This document shows, piece by piece, positions 41,116 through 49,916 of a DNA stretch of 64,000 bases (position 1 is the first letter of the stretch; each line of letters starts with the position of its first letter). Under the pieces are notes generated by a model that ran no database searches, had not been told where the DNA came from, and saw only the letters and a program-made list of their open reading frames with translations. The stretch lies in assembly GCA_009914555.1 (NCBI GenBank), contig WNDY01000011.1, positions 1 to 64,000 of the forward strand, written 5' to 3'. A program made the translations under genes and the position numbers. Origin of the DNA: Xylophilus sp. (GTDB lineage Bacteria > Pseudomonadota > Gammaproteobacteria > Burkholderiales > Burkholderiaceae_C).

Positions 41116-44100
41116 CTATCTGAAATCCCGGCTCTGCACGCCCTGCCCCGACAGCGTTCCGAGCAGGTGCGTGAGGTCGGCCAGCCGCCGTGCGACCAGG
41201 TGCCGCACCGCGCCGGTTTTGCCGGGGCCCAGCTCGTCGTCGCTGTGCTGCCAGAAGCCTTCGACCGCCAGCAGCCGCGCGGCCAGCAGCGGCGTGCGCC
41301 AGGCCTCGGCCACGCGCGGCCAGACGATGACGTTGAGTGTGCCGGTCTCGTCCTCCAGCGTGACGAAGACCGTGCCCTTGGCCGTGGGCGGGCGCTGGCG
41401 CACGCTGACGATGCCGCAGGTGCGCACCGCGGTCTGGTGCGGCAGCGTGCGCAGTTCCTGCGCGGTGGAGATGCGCCAGCGCGCGAGCTGCTCGCGCAGC
41501 AGCGCCACCGGATGGCGGCGCAGCGTGAGGCCGGTGGCCGCGTAGTCGTGCCGCACGGCCTCGCCCTCGGGCGCCTCGGGCAGCGCGAGCGCGGCCTCGT
41601 GCACCGGCACGCGGCGCAGCAGGCCGCGGCCGGTGCGCGGCGCGCTCGCGTCCCACATCTGCTGGCGCCGGTGGCCGGCCAGCGCGGCGAGTGCGTCGGC
41701 GGCGGCCAGGGCCTGCATGGTCTCGACGTCGAGCGCGGCGCGCAGCGCGAGGTCTTCGGCATCGGCGAACGCGCCGCCGGCCGCGCGGGCTTCGCAGAGG
41801 CGCTCCCCGGTTTTTTCGCCAAGCCCGGCGACGAGCCGCAGGCCGAGCCGCACGGCCGGCCGGCCCTGCCCCCAGGTGCGGCCCCGCGCCGCTTCGAGCG
41901 TGCAGTCCCAGTCGCTGCGCAGCACGCAGACCGGCCGCACCTCCACGCCGTGGCGGCGCGCGTCCTGCACCAGCTGCGAGGGCGTGTAGAAGCCCATGGG
42001 CTGCGCGTTGATGAGCGCGGCCAGGAAGCACGCGAGGTGGTGGCGGCGGAACCAGCTGCTCTGGTAGACCAGCAGCGCGAAGCTGGCCGCATGGCTCTCG
42101 GGGAAGCCGTAGTCGCCGAAGCCCTGCATCTGCTTGAAGATGCGCTCGGCGAATTCCTCCGGGTAGCCCCTGGCGGTCATGCCTTCGACGATCTTTTCCT
42201 TGAAGTGGTCGATGCCGCCGTGGCGCTTCCACGCGGCCATGGAGCGGCGCAGGCGGTCGGCCTCGTCGGCGCTGAAGCCGGCCGCGATCATCGCGATCTG
42301 CATGACCTGCTCCTGGAAGATCGGCACGCCGAGCGTGCGGCCGAGGGCGTCGTGCAGAGCCGGATATTCGTCGGGCAGCGGCTGTTCATCGCGCACCAGC
42401 TGGCGGCGATGGAGGTACGGATGGACCATGCCGCCCTGGATCGGCCCGGGCCGCACGATGGCGACCTCGACCACGAGGTCGTAATAGGTCCGCGGCCGCA
42501 GGCGCGGCAGCATCGACATCTGCGCGCGGCTCTCGACCTGGAAGACGCCGACCGAATCGGCCTCGCAGAGCATGTCGTAGACGCGCGGGTCTTCTTGCGG
42601 GATGTCCTGCAAGGTCATCGGCCGCCCGGTCCAGGCGGCCACGAAGTCGCGGCAGCGGCGCAGCGCGCTCAGCATGCCGAGCGCGAGCACGTCCACCTTC
42701 ATCAAGCCGACGGCTTCGAGGTCGTCCTTCTCCCACTGGATGACCGAGCGCTCCTTCATCGCCGCGTTCTCGATCGGCACCAGGCGCGACAGCGGGCCCT
42801 GGGTAAGGACGAAGCCGCCGACGTGCTGGCTCAGGTGGCGCGGGAAACCATGCAGCGCCTGCGCCACGCGCAGCCAGTCGGCGATGCGGCCGAACAGCGC
42901 CGGCTCGACCGTGCGGCCGACGCGTTCGAGCGCGGCCTCCAGCGCTTGGCGGTCGAGCGGATCGCTGTCGAACCACTGCCGGTCGCGCGCGAACAGGTCG
43001 ATCAGCGCCGCATCGATCCCCATCGCCTTGCCGGCGTCGCGGATGGCGCTGCGGCTCTGGTAGCGGATGACGACGGCGGCGATGGCGGCGCGCTCGCGGC
43101 CGTAGGTTTCGTAGATGTACTGGATCACCTCCTCGCGCCGCTCGTGCTCGAAATCGACGTCGATGTCCGGCGGCTCGCGCCGCTCGCGGCTGAGGAAGCG
43201 CTCGAACAGCAGGTTGCCGGTCTCGGGCGACAGCTCGGTGATGCCGAGGCAGTAGCAGACCGCCGAGTTGGCCGCCGAGCCGCGGCCCTGGCAGAGGATG
43301 TTCCGGCTGCGGGCGAAACGCACGATGTCCTCCACGGTGAGGAAGTACATCGCGTAGTCCAGCTCCTCGATCAGGCCCAGCTCCTTGTCGATGGCCGCCT
43401 GCACCTTCGGGGGTATGCCCTCGGGGCACCTGCGGTGCGCGCCCTCTGCGACCTTGAGGCGGAGGGTATCCATGGCCGACAGGCCGCGCCCGACGCTCTC
43501 CAGCGGGTACTGGTAGGCCTCGCGGATCTCGTCGAGGCTGAAGCGGCAGCGCTCGGCCACCACCAGCGTGCGCTGCATCAGCGCGGGCGGATAGAGCCGC
43601 CCGAGGTAGGAGCGCGCACGCAGGTGCCGCTCGCCGCTCGATGCCAGCGCGAAGCCGCATGCGTCCACCGCGCAGCCCATGGCAATGGCGGTCAGCACGT
43701 CGTGCAGCGACTTGTCGCCGCGGTCGGCCATGCGCACGCCGCCGGTGGCCACGAGCGGCACGCCGGCGGCCTCGCCCGCGGCCGCGAGCGTCTCCAGCCA
43801 GAGCGCGTCGTCCATCTCGCAGAGCAGCTCGCAGCCGGCCCAGGCGCGCTCGCCGAACAGCGCATGCAGCCAGCGCAGCCGCTCGGCCACGTCGCCGGGC
43901 GCGAGCGTGCGGTCGGGCACGGCGATGGCCTCGCAGCGCGCGAGCCGCTCGAAGCCGCCGGTTGCGCGGTCGATCGCATAGCTGCCCTTCACGGCCCGGC
44001 GCCGCGCGCGGGTAATGCATTCACAGAGATGGCCCCAGCCCCGCAGGTCGTGCGGCAAGATCACGAGCGTGAAGCCGTCGAGCGCGAAGCTCGCGCCCGG

Positions 44101-44310
44101 CAGCAGCTGCAGGCCCTGCGCCTTGGCCTCCACATGGGCCTGGACCACGCCGGCGACCGAGCATTCGTCGGTGATGGCGAGCGCGCGGTAGCCCACCTCC
44201 ACCGCCCGTTCGACCAGGCGCTGCGGATGCGATGCGCCGCGCTGGAAGCTGAAGTTGCTCAGGCAGTGCAGTTCGGCGTAGTCCGGCAGGACGAACGGTT
44301 CATCAGCCAT
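41116..44310 (-). CDS. dnaE2: Error-prone DNA polymerase III alpha subunit DnaE2 (ImuC)
   Basis: 1064 aa. A second C-family polymerase used for SOS translesion synthesis with ImuA and ImuB. The N-terminal PHP domain begins CLSNFSFQRGASHP and runs to about residue 270. The polymerase core has GRGSAANSAVCYCLGIT and the catalytic Asp pair in PPDIDVDFEHERR. The helix-hairpin-helix and OB (GTVFVTLEDETGTLNVIVWP) regions follow. The length fits DnaE2 rather than DnaE (about 1160-1170 aa). The start was set at MADEPF, which overlaps the imuB end by 8 bp. It is the last gene of the SOS operon. Confidence 0.95.
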   Translation of the reverse strand: MADEPFVLPDYAELHCLSNFSFQRGASHPQRLVERAVEVGYRALAITDECSVAGVVQAHVEAKAQGLQLLPGASFALDGFTLVILPHDLRGWGHLCECITRARRRAVKGSYAIDRATGGFERLARCEAIAVPDRTLAPGDVAERLRWLHALFGERAWAGCELLCEMDDALWLETLAAAGEAAGVPLVATGGVRMADRGDKSLHDVLTAIAMGCAVDACGFALASSGERHLRARSYLGRLYPPALMQRTLVVAERCRFSLDEIREAYQYPLESVGRGLSAMDTLRLKVAEGAHRRCPEGIPPKVQAAIDKELGLIEELDYAMYFLTVEDIVRFARSRNILCQGRGSAANSAVCYCLGITELSPETGNLLFERFLSRERREPPDIDVDFEHERREEVIQYIYETYGRERAAIAAVVIRYQSRSAIRDAGKAMGIDAALIDLFARDRQWFDSDPLDRQALEAALERVGRTVEPALFGRIADWLRVAQALHGFPRHLSQHVGGFVLTQGPLSRLVPIENAAMKERSVIQWEKDDLEAVGLMKVDVLALGMLSALRRCRDFVAAWTGRPMTLQDIPQEDPRVYDMLCEADSVGVFQVESRAQMSMLPRLRPRTYYDLVVEVAIVRPGPIQGGMVHPYLHRRQLVRDEQPLPDEYPALHDALGRTLGVPIFQEQVMQIAMIAAGFSADEADRLRRSMAAWKRHGGIDHFKEKIVEGMTARGYPEEFAERIFKQMQGFGDYGFPESHAASFALLVYQSSWFRRHHLACFLAALINAQPMGFYTPSQLVQDARRHGVEVRPVCVLRSDWDCTLEAARGRTWGQGRPAVRLGLRLVAGLGEKTGERLCEARAAGGAFADAEDLALRAALDVETMQALAAADALAALAGHRRQQMWDASAPRTGRGLLRRVPVHEAALALPEAPEGEAVRHDYAATGLTLRRHPVALLREQLARWRISTAQELRTLPHQTAVRTCGIVSVRQRPPTAKGTVFVTLEDETGTLNVIVWPRVAEAWRTPLLAARLLAVEGFWQHSDDELGPGKTGAVRHLVARRLADLTHLLGTLSGQGVQSRDFR

Positions 44311-45721
44311 AGATGCCGTGGAGGAACCAGCGCTTCTCGTCGTCCGGGGGTTGACCGGTCTCGGCCAGCCATTGCACATACCGGGCCGGCAGGCGCTCGC
44401 GGTAGATCCACACCAGGCCGCAGCCCGGCGCATGGCCGACGAAATACTCGCGCACCACGGCCACGCCGCAGCCGGCCGCGGGCGTGTCGGACCACCAGCC
44501 GGCGTCGATGCGGTGCGGCCCGGCCAGGCGCTGCAGGGGCTGGCCCTGCCACAGCGGCCGGGAGCCGGCGCAGGCCAGGCGCGCCGGCGCGCGCAGCAGC
44601 CAGGCGGGCAGCAGCGACCCATCGGGCGCGCCCGGTGCGCGCGGCGCCGGCCGGGCCTGCGAGCGCAGCAGCGCCAGGTGGCGGGCGGCATCGAACGGCA
44701 CCCAGCGCTGCATGTGCTCCGGCCGGTGGTCGGCCTTCAATTCGAGCGCCTGCACGTTGTCGGCACCGAGCCGCGCGCCCAGGCGCTCCAGCAGTTCGTG
44801 CAGCGCCTCGCCCTGCGGCTGGCTGTCGGGCAGCAGGCTGGCGCTGTCGGGCGCGAGCGGGCCGGTGGCCAGCGCCCGCAGCCGCAGCCGGCTCGCGGGC
44901 GCGGCCAGCCGGCAGTGGCCCAGCCGCTCGGCGAGCAGGCGGCGCAGGTGGATAACGTCGCGCGTGGGCTCGGCGGTGCGCAGCTCCAGCGCCCCCCAGG
45001 GCGGGATGTCGACCCCGTCGATGCGGCGCAGGTCGTGCCGCCAGGCCAGCTCCAGCCCCAGCACGCCGCACTGCCGCGCCAGCAGCCAAGCCCGCAGCTG
45101 CGCCAGCAGCCGTACAGCGCCCCAGAGCAGCGACGCGGCCGATTCGGCCAGCGCGGGCAGCTCCAGCTCCACGTCGAACCGCTCGGGCAGCACCAGCCAC
45201 GGCAGGCTGGTGGCATGCCGGCCCCAGGCTTCGTCGAGCGCATCGAGCAGCGGCTGGCCGAAGCGCCGGGCCACGCCGGCGCGCGGCAGCGCGGCCAGCG
45301 CGCCCCAGGTGCGGCAGCCCATGCGCGCGAACGCCTGCACATGCGGCCGCGCGGCCGTCAGCGTGGCCAGCGGCAGGCCGTCGGGCAGGCGCGGGGGCGG
45401 GGGGCGGCCGGCCCGGGCCAGCCGCAGCAGGGCCAGCGCCAGCAGTGCGGTCGGCCCCTGCCCCGCATGGCTCGGCAGCGCCTGCGGGCCGGCCTGGGCC
45501 AGCAGGCGCAGCAGCGCGGCCCGGCCGCCCCAGAGCCGCTCGCTCGCGGCCACGTCGAGCAGCAGCGCCTCGCCATCGACAATGGCCGCGCGCGGCGTGA
45601 AGCGCAGCGCCCACCAGCAGGCGGCCTCGCCCGTGGGGGCTGCTGCGTCGCCGCCCTCATCCGCCGGCGGCAAGGGCAGCGCGATCCAGAAGGACTCGAT
45701 CGGTGGGGCGGGCGTCGGCAT
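44303..45721 (-). CDS. imuB: Translesion synthesis protein ImuB (inactive Y-family polymerase)
   Basis: 472 aa. Y-family DNA polymerase fold without the catalytic carboxylates. It begins FWIALPLP, where an active enzyme would have a DxD-type metal site. The palm and little-finger parts are recognisable (FARMGCRTWGALAALPRAGV as the HhH region). It acts as a hub that binds the beta clamp and DnaE2. The ATG at 45721 lies inside the end of imuA (65 bp overlap) and the stop lies inside the start of dnaE2, so the three are translationally coupled. The N-terminus is shorter than some homologues. Confidence 0.88.
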   Translation of the reverse strand: MPTPAPPIESFWIALPLPPADEGGDAAAPTGEAACWWALRFTPRAAIVDGEALLLDVAASERLWGGRAALLRLLAQAGPQALPSHAGQGPTALLALALLRLARAGRPPPPRLPDGLPLATLTAARPHVQAFARMGCRTWGALAALPRAGVARRFGQPLLDALDEAWGRHATSLPWLVLPERFDVELELPALAESAASLLWGAVRLLAQLRAWLLARQCGVLGLELAWRHDLRRIDGVDIPPWGALELRTAEPTRDVIHLRRLLAERLGHCRLAAPASRLRLRALATGPLAPDSASLLPDSQPQGEALHELLERLGARLGADNVQALELKADHRPEHMQRWVPFDAARHLALLRSQARPAPRAPGAPDGSLLPAWLLRAPARLACAGSRPLWQGQPLQRLAGPHRIDAGWWSDTPAAGCGVAVVREYFVGHAPGCGLVWIYRERLPARYVQWLAETGQPPDDEKRWFLHGIYG

Positions 45722-46481
45722 GGCCGGGCAGCGGTGAAGCGAGGGACGAGGGCACGACCGGGGCCGTGGGTTGTTGTTGCAGCTGGCGGCGCGCGCGCGC
45801 GGCCAGCACGGCCTCCATGCGCGCGCCCTGCGCCGCCGGCAGCAGCACAGCCTGCTCCAGCGGCGGGCCGCGGCGCTTGAGCACCCGCACCCGCAACGCG
45901 GTCGAGGATGGGCCGGCCGGCTCGGCCAGCAGGCGCAGCGCAGCAGGCGTGGCGTCGTTGCGCACGGCCGCGGGGCGGAAGGCGAACAGCAGCGCGCCGT
46001 GGCGCTGCGCGGCCAGCTGGAGCCGGCGCAGCTGCTCGGGCCGCACGCGCGGCAGCCAGGCCAGCACGGCAACCACCTCGCGGCAGCGCAGGGCCTGCTC
46101 GGCGGCCCAGAGCCGTGCGTCGACGGTGGCGGCCTGCACCCGGCAGAGCCGGCCGGCCGGAATGCCGCGCGCCTCCATCGCCCAGCCGAAGGGCTCGTGC
46201 GGCGTGGCGATGCACATCACCGCACCGGCGCGCCCGGCCGCGCGCGCGGCCACGCCAGCGCCGACGAGGATCCAGGACACGGCGCCGGCGGCCTCGGCAG
46301 TGGGTTGCAGCACCTCGGTCAGCGCACCGGTGGGCCAGCCGCCGCCGGGCAGCACCGCGTCGAGCGGCGCATGGCCGCTGGGCACGGCCAGCAGCGGCGT
46401 CTGGCCGAGCTGGTCGGCATGCCAGACGCCGGCCGGCAGCCGGCCCGGGGGCGGCGCGGTGAGGCGAAGAGGTGTCGGCAT
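45657..46481 (-). CDS. imuA: Translesion synthesis accessory protein ImuA
   Basis: 274 aa RecA/SulA-like protein. It shows VWHADQLG at the start, LPGGGWPTGALTEVLQ (worn P-loop region) and WILVGAGVAARAAG, then ALAWLPRVRPEQLRRLQLAA. The C-terminal 50 residues are low in complexity. It works with ImuB and DnaE2. The ATG at 46481 was chosen; a GTG at 46505 would add eight residues. The gene starts 48 bp after a near-consensus LexA box, so the operon should be induced by DNA damage. Confidence 0.85.
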   Translation of the reverse strand: MPTPLRLTAPPPGRLPAGVWHADQLGQTPLLAVPSGHAPLDAVLPGGGWPTGALTEVLQPTAEAAGAVSWILVGAGVAARAAGRAGAVMCIATPHEPFGWAMEARGIPAGRLCRVQAATVDARLWAAEQALRCREVVAVLAWLPRVRPEQLRRLQLAAQRHGALLFAFRPAAVRNDATPAALRLLAEPAGPSSTALRVRVLKRRGPPLEQAVLLPAAQGARMEAVLAARARRQLQQQPTAPVVPSSLASPLPGHADARPTDRVLLDRAALAAGG

Positions 46482-46528
46482 GGCGGCAGGTGGCGCGGGC
46501 GGCACGGCGGTGAAGGCGTGCCATGATA

Positions 46529-46544
46529 CTGTGATTATTTACAG
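46529..46544. promoter_or_regulatory. LexA (SOS) box
   Basis: CTGTGATTATTTACAG matches the CTGT-N8-ACAG consensus, and the symmetry extends to TACTGT...ACAGTA (46527-46546). It lies in an AT-rich patch between the divergent imuA operon and the small gene at 46615 and probably covers the imuA promoter. Confidence 0.9.
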
Positions 46545-46614
46545 TATATTCCGGCTCAGCGGATCCGTGCATGCCGCACGAGCCGCCCGTTCAACCCTTG
46601 CCGGACACTTTTCC

Positions 46615-46926
46615 ATGACCATCGAATCCGTCTCCGAAGCCGAACTCCGCTACACCGTCACCCTGCACTACCCCGGCCTGCCGGCCGAGGCGCGGCTCAA
46701 GGCCGAGGCCCGCTACATCCGCGCGCTGGAGCGCGGCCTGGGCGGCCACGGCGCCGCGGCCGACGCGCTGCTGCTGATGCAGTCGCTCCAGGATTCCGAC
46801 GGCGCGGTGGCCGAGGAGGACATCGCCACGCTCAAGCGCTGGCAGGCGGCCGTGCGCGCGGCGCAGACGGCCGGCTTCCAGGGGCTGGGCGAATCGGAGG
46901 ACGCCTACTTCGACTTTCGAACCTGA
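46615..46926 (+). CDS. Small hypothetical protein divergent from imuA
   Basis: 103 aa, acidic, mostly helical, with no known domain. It begins MTIESVSEAELRYTVTLHYP and ends ESEDAYFDFRT. No signal peptide or membrane helix. Its start is 71 bp from the LexA box on the opposite side from imuA, so it may share SOS control. It ends before a strong hairpin. It looks like a Burkholderiales-specific protein, but I cannot assign a family. Confidence 0.65.
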   Translation: MTIESVSEAELRYTVTLHYPGLPAEARLKAEARYIRALERGLGGHGAAADALLLMQSLQDSDGAVAEEDIATLKRWQAAVRAAQTAGFQGLGESEDAYFDFRT

Positions 46927-46935
46927 GCGCGCCCC

Positions 46936-46963
46936 GGGGACGGGCTGCGCCCGGCCCGTCCCC
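46936..46963. terminator. Strong hairpin after the small SOS-linked gene
   Basis: A 10 bp perfect stem, GGGGACGGGC with GCCCGTCCCC, around an 8 nt loop, starting 10 bp after the stop. No T run follows, so it may act as a transcript stabiliser or a weak terminator. Confidence 0.5.
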
Positions 46964-47022
46964 AAGGGGGACAAGGAGCGAGGCGCTGGCACGCCAGCAA
47001 CTGACCTCGCAGTTCCTGCTTC

Positions 47023-47277
47023 TCAACCCACGCCGCCGCCCTGGCGGCGGCGTTGCGCACGGGTCACTCGGTAGGCCATGGTCCTGCCGGGCTGGGTGCG
47101 GCGGCTCAGCGGCTTGCAGGGGTCGCAGCTCTTGAGCGAGCACGGTGAAAGGTTGGCGGACCGCCAGTTGGTCGCGCGGGCCTGCCAGCCGAAGCGCGCG
47201 ACCCCCCGGTCGGCACGCACACGGGGGCGGCGCAGCAAGGCGCCGCTCGTGGCGACACGTCCTTTGAATACAGGCAT
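47023..47277 (-). CDS. Small basic hypothetical protein
   Basis: 84 aa, Arg-rich, no membrane helix, one cluster of three cysteines (SPCSLKSCDPC). Evidence for a real gene is mainly the ribosome binding site: AAGGAG stands 6 nt before the ATG at 47277 (an earlier in-frame ATG at 47283 directly abuts it). Nothing else supports it and no function can be given. Confidence 0.4.
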   Translation of the reverse strand: MPVFKGRVATSGALLRRPRVRADRGVARFGWQARATNWRSANLSPCSLKSCDPCKPLSRRTQPGRTMAYRVTRAQRRRQGGGVG

Positions 47278-47387
47278 GGGCATCTCCTTGCAGCGCCGGG
47301 CCGGCGGCGCATGCGCAGCAGCTAAACAGGAGATGCGGCATGCCGGTGTAGGACGAGCGCCACTGCCGCAAGGCGGCGCCCCCCGGG

Positions 47388-47651
47388 TCAGTGCTGCGGA
47401 GGCTGGCGGGACTCGGACCAGTGTTCCAGGGCCCGCTCGTCGGCGGCCCGCCGCTGCCCGGCGGCCTCCTGGTCATGGAAGAAGCCGACGACGATGGAGA
47501 CCGGCAGCAGCAGGATCAGCAGCAGCAGCCACAGCGGAGCGGACTCCATCATCCAGGCCAGCAGCCCCGCCACTGCGGCACTGAACAGCACGGTGCACAA
47601 AATGGCCCGGCCCGGCACCACCGCCGTGTCTTTCCAGTTTGTTTCTTTCAT
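47388..47651 (-). CDS. Small inner-membrane hypothetical protein
   Basis: 87 aa with two hydrophobic helices (about residues 17-34, AILCTVLFSAAVAGLLAW, and 39-58, PLWLLLLILLLPVSIVVGFF) and a charged cytoplasmic tail. It begins MKETNWKDTAVVPG. The frame is open upstream into the next gene, but the ATG at 47651 fits a two-helix protein best. Function is unknown. Confidence 0.6.
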   Translation of the reverse strand: MKETNWKDTAVVPGRAILCTVLFSAAVAGLLAWMMESAPLWLLLLILLLPVSIVVGFFHDQEAAGQRRAADERALEHWSESRQPPQH

Positions 47652-47725
47652 GGAGCCAAATATACCGCCGCGAAACCGGGCAATCAGCGGATAACCCTGT
47701 GCCGTGAGGAAGGGGCAGGCCCCGG

Positions 47726-48104
47726 TCAGCGGAGGGCCTGCGCCGGCGGCGCGCCGGAAGACGCCGGCCCGGTGATCGCCGCCGCGTCGACCCGTGGGGC
47801 GCAGCCCGGCGGCATCGGCCTGGTAGCCGCTGGTGGCGCCGGTGCCGCTGCGCCCGCAGGAGTCCACCTGGTGCAGCGTGAACACCAGGGTTGCCCCGGG
47901 GCCGAAGCGCGGCGGCACGGTGTCGCCCAGCTGCAGGCGCAGGTCCACCGGCGTCTGCGGGGACTCGTAGACGACGGCACCTGCGCGGTCGTAGACCGTG
48001 GAGCACTGGGCCTGGACGGCGGCGGTGCACAGCGCGGCGCCGGCCGCGAGCAGGACGCCGCGCCAGGGCCCGGCGCGCAAGGCGGATGGGTTTGTCCTTG
48101 GCAT
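47726..48104 (-). CDS. Secreted small hypothetical protein, possibly frameshifted near its end
   Basis: It begins MPRTNPSALRAG with a signal-peptide-like segment (GVLLAAGAALCTAAVQAQ), followed by a short domain with CSTVYDRAGAVVYES and VDLRLQLGDTVPPRFGPGA, which recalls small secreted proteins of unknown role in Comamonadaceae. After GYQADAAG the frame of the start runs on into the next gene. A neighbouring frame ends cleanly at 47726 (VDAAAITGPASSG) with better third-position GC. A one-base shift near 47790 is therefore suspected. Without it the protein would be fused in frame to the downstream membrane protein. Confidence 0.4.
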
Positions 48105-48156
48105 GCCTGCGACTGTAAGCCAGTTCAACCGCCGCGGCGCGGCCGCCGGCGGCCCA

Positions 48157-49281
48157 TCAGGCCGCGACGACCCAGCTGTCTTCCAGCCACTGCAGCAGCA
48201 GCCCACGGGCCGCGGCGCTGGCACGCGCCAGATCTCCGGGACCGAGCCGGCGCGCATCGGCCAGCCGGCGCATCAGCACCGCGTCGCGGCCGGCCGCGCG
48301 GTAGCTCTCGCCGTTGATGAAGATGTGGTCGGCGTCGTACAGCATGCGGGTGCGGCGGTCCAGCGCCACGCCTTCGGAGGGCAGCGCCAGCACCGGCTCG
48401 ACCGGCTCGAACCAGACGTTGGCCTTGGGCTCGGTGAGGTATTCGCCCAGCGCGCGGGCCAGGTCGCGCGGCTCGGCCAGCGCACGGCGCAGGGCGTCGG
48501 CGGCGAAGGCGTGGAGTTGCGGCGGGATGGCGCCCGGCGCGTCCACGGCCGGCTGCTGCGGGTCGCGGTAGAGCCGGTCGCCCACGGCATCGGACGCGTC
48601 CTCGGCCAGGCGCTGGAGCAGTTCGCGCGCCAGTTCACCGGTGCCGGGCGAACGGAAGCCGATCGACCAGGTCATGCACTCGCCTTCGGCGATGCCGTCG
48701 TGGGCATAGCGCGGCGGCAGGTAGAGCATGTCGCCGGGTTCGAGCACGAACTCCTGCTCGGGCTCGAAATGCGCCAGCACCTTCAGCGGAAGGTCGTCGC
48801 GCAGCGCGAGGTCGCGCTGGCGGCCGATGCGCCAGCGCCGCCGGCCGTGGGCCTGGAGCAGGAAGACGTCGTAGCTGTCGAAGTGCGGACCGACGCCGCC
48901 GCCGTCGGTGGCATAGCTCACCATCAGGTCGTCGAGCCGGGCCTCGGGCACGAAGCGGAACTGCTGCAGGAGCGCATGGGCGCGCTCGTCGTGCAGGTCC
49001 ACACCCTGCACCAGCAGCGTCCATGCGCGCTGGGCGAGCGGCGGCAGCGCGCGCCGCGCGAACGGGCCGTGGCGCAGCTGGAAGCCGCCGCCCTGCTGGC
49101 GGATCAGGCGCGACTCGACGCCCTCCTCCCCCGCGAGCGCAAACAGTTCGGCGCGCGCCAGCGGCGCGGTGAAGCCGGCAATGGCCTGGCGCACCAGCAG
49201 CGGCTTCTTCTGCCAGTGGCGGGCCATGAAGGTGCGGGGAGAGAGGCCGCCGAGCAGCGGCAGCCGTTGGGAAGTGTCCAT
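48157..49281 (-). CDS. Cupin/JmjC-type 50S ribosomal protein L16 arginine hydroxylase-like
   Basis: 374 aa, the length of E. coli RoxA (YcfD), a 2-oxoglutarate/Fe(II) oxygenase that hydroxylates ribosomal protein L16. The metal-binding HxD lies in VGPHFDSYDVFLLQ. A second His is in YLPPRYAHDGIAEGE, and FMARHWQKKPLLVRQA is the typical N-terminal block. The C-terminal winged-helix part ends LLLQWLEDSWVVAA. Divergent from the SlyD-like gene with only 16 bp between starts, so the promoters overlap coding DNA. Confidence 0.87.
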   Translation of the reverse strand: MDTSQRLPLLGGLSPRTFMARHWQKKPLLVRQAIAGFTAPLARAELFALAGEEGVESRLIRQQGGGFQLRHGPFARRALPPLAQRAWTLLVQGVDLHDERAHALLQQFRFVPEARLDDLMVSYATDGGGVGPHFDSYDVFLLQAHGRRRWRIGRQRDLALRDDLPLKVLAHFEPEQEFVLEPGDMLYLPPRYAHDGIAEGECMTWSIGFRSPGTGELARELLQRLAEDASDAVGDRLYRDPQQPAVDAPGAIPPQLHAFAADALRRALAEPRDLARALGEYLTEPKANVWFEPVEPVLALPSEGVALDRRTRMLYDADHIFINGESYRAAGRDAVLMRRLADARRLGPGDLARASAAARGLLLQWLEDSWVVAA

Positions 49282-49297
49282 CTGCGAGAATTGTCCT

Positions 49298-49822
49298 ATG
49301 GAAATCACATCGCAATGCGTGGTCGCGCTGACCTGGGTACTCAAGGACACGCTCGGGGAGGAGCTGGACGTGCTGGCCGAGCCGGTCGAATTCCTCGTGG
49401 GCGGCGACGACCTGCTGCCCAAGATCGACGAGGCGCTGCAGGGGCACGGCCTGGGCGCCGTGATCGAGCTGCACCTGGAGCCGCAGGAAGCCTTCGGCGA
49501 CTACGACGATCGGCTCATCTTCCTGGAGCCGCGCGCGCTGTTCCCGAAAGAGCTGGAAGAAGGCATGACCTTCGACGGCACGGCCCTGCCGGCCGGTACG
49601 AATCCGGATGCGCCGCGCGACGCGCTCTACACCGTCACCGAGATCTACCCCGAGCATGTGGTGCTCGACGGCAACCACCCGCTGGCCGGCATCGCGCTGC
49701 GGCTGCGGCTGAAGGTGGCGGGCATCCGCGAGGCGACGGAAGACGAGGTCGGCAGCGGCACGGCCGGCACCGGCTTCTTCCGCATCCAGGCGCAGGCGTC
49801 AGGGAACGATACGCTGCACTGA
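49298..49822 (+). CDS. FKBP-type peptidyl-prolyl isomerase (SlyD-like)
   Basis: 174 aa cytoplasmic folding helper. It has the split FKBP domain with an insert-in-flap: VVALTWVLKDTLGEELD, then FLVGGDDLLPKIDEAL, the insert (PQEAFGDYDDRLIFLEPRA) and VLDGNHPLAGIALRLRLKV at the end of the domain. The His-rich metal-binding tail of E. coli SlyD is absent. It ends before a large inverted repeat shared with the convergent gene. Confidence 0.88.
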   Translation: MEITSQCVVALTWVLKDTLGEELDVLAEPVEFLVGGDDLLPKIDEALQGHGLGAVIELHLEPQEAFGDYDDRLIFLEPRALFPKELEEGMTFDGTALPAGTNPDAPRDALYTVTEIYPEHVVLDGNHPLAGIALRLRLKVAGIREATEDEVGSGTAGTGFFRIQAQASGNDTLH

Positions 49823-49846
49823 GCGGCGCCACAGCCAGAAACACCG

Positions 49847-49899
49847 AGGGGTATGACCCCGTAGCGCACAGCAGCCGCGCGCTACAGGGGCATACCCCT
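49847..49899. terminator. Long inverted repeat between convergent genes
   Basis: A 21 bp arm (49847-49867, AGGGGTATGACCCCGTAGCGC without its last base) pairs with 49879-49899 with about two mismatches around an 11 nt loop. It lies between the SlyD-like gene and the convergent lipoprotein gene and probably terminates both. There is no clear T run. Confidence 0.6.
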
Positions 49900-49916
49900 G
49901 CCTCTTGCAGAGCGTG

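Noticed and set aside
40831..44955. A 1374-codon open frame antisense to dnaE2 and imuB, and similar very long antisense frames over alaS and the megasynthases
   Set aside because: In DNA of this GC content antisense frames stay open by chance. Their translations are low in complexity (Arg, Ala, His, Gly) and show no domains, while the opposite strand has clear protein families.
44303..45721. Active DNA polymerase IV or V
   Set aside because: The fold is Y-family, but the N-terminal metal-binding carboxylates are missing and the gene sits between imuA and dnaE2, so it is ImuB.
49847..49899. A CRISPR-like or mobile-element end
   Set aside because: A single inverted repeat between two convergent gene ends fits a shared terminator; there is no array, spacer or transposase.
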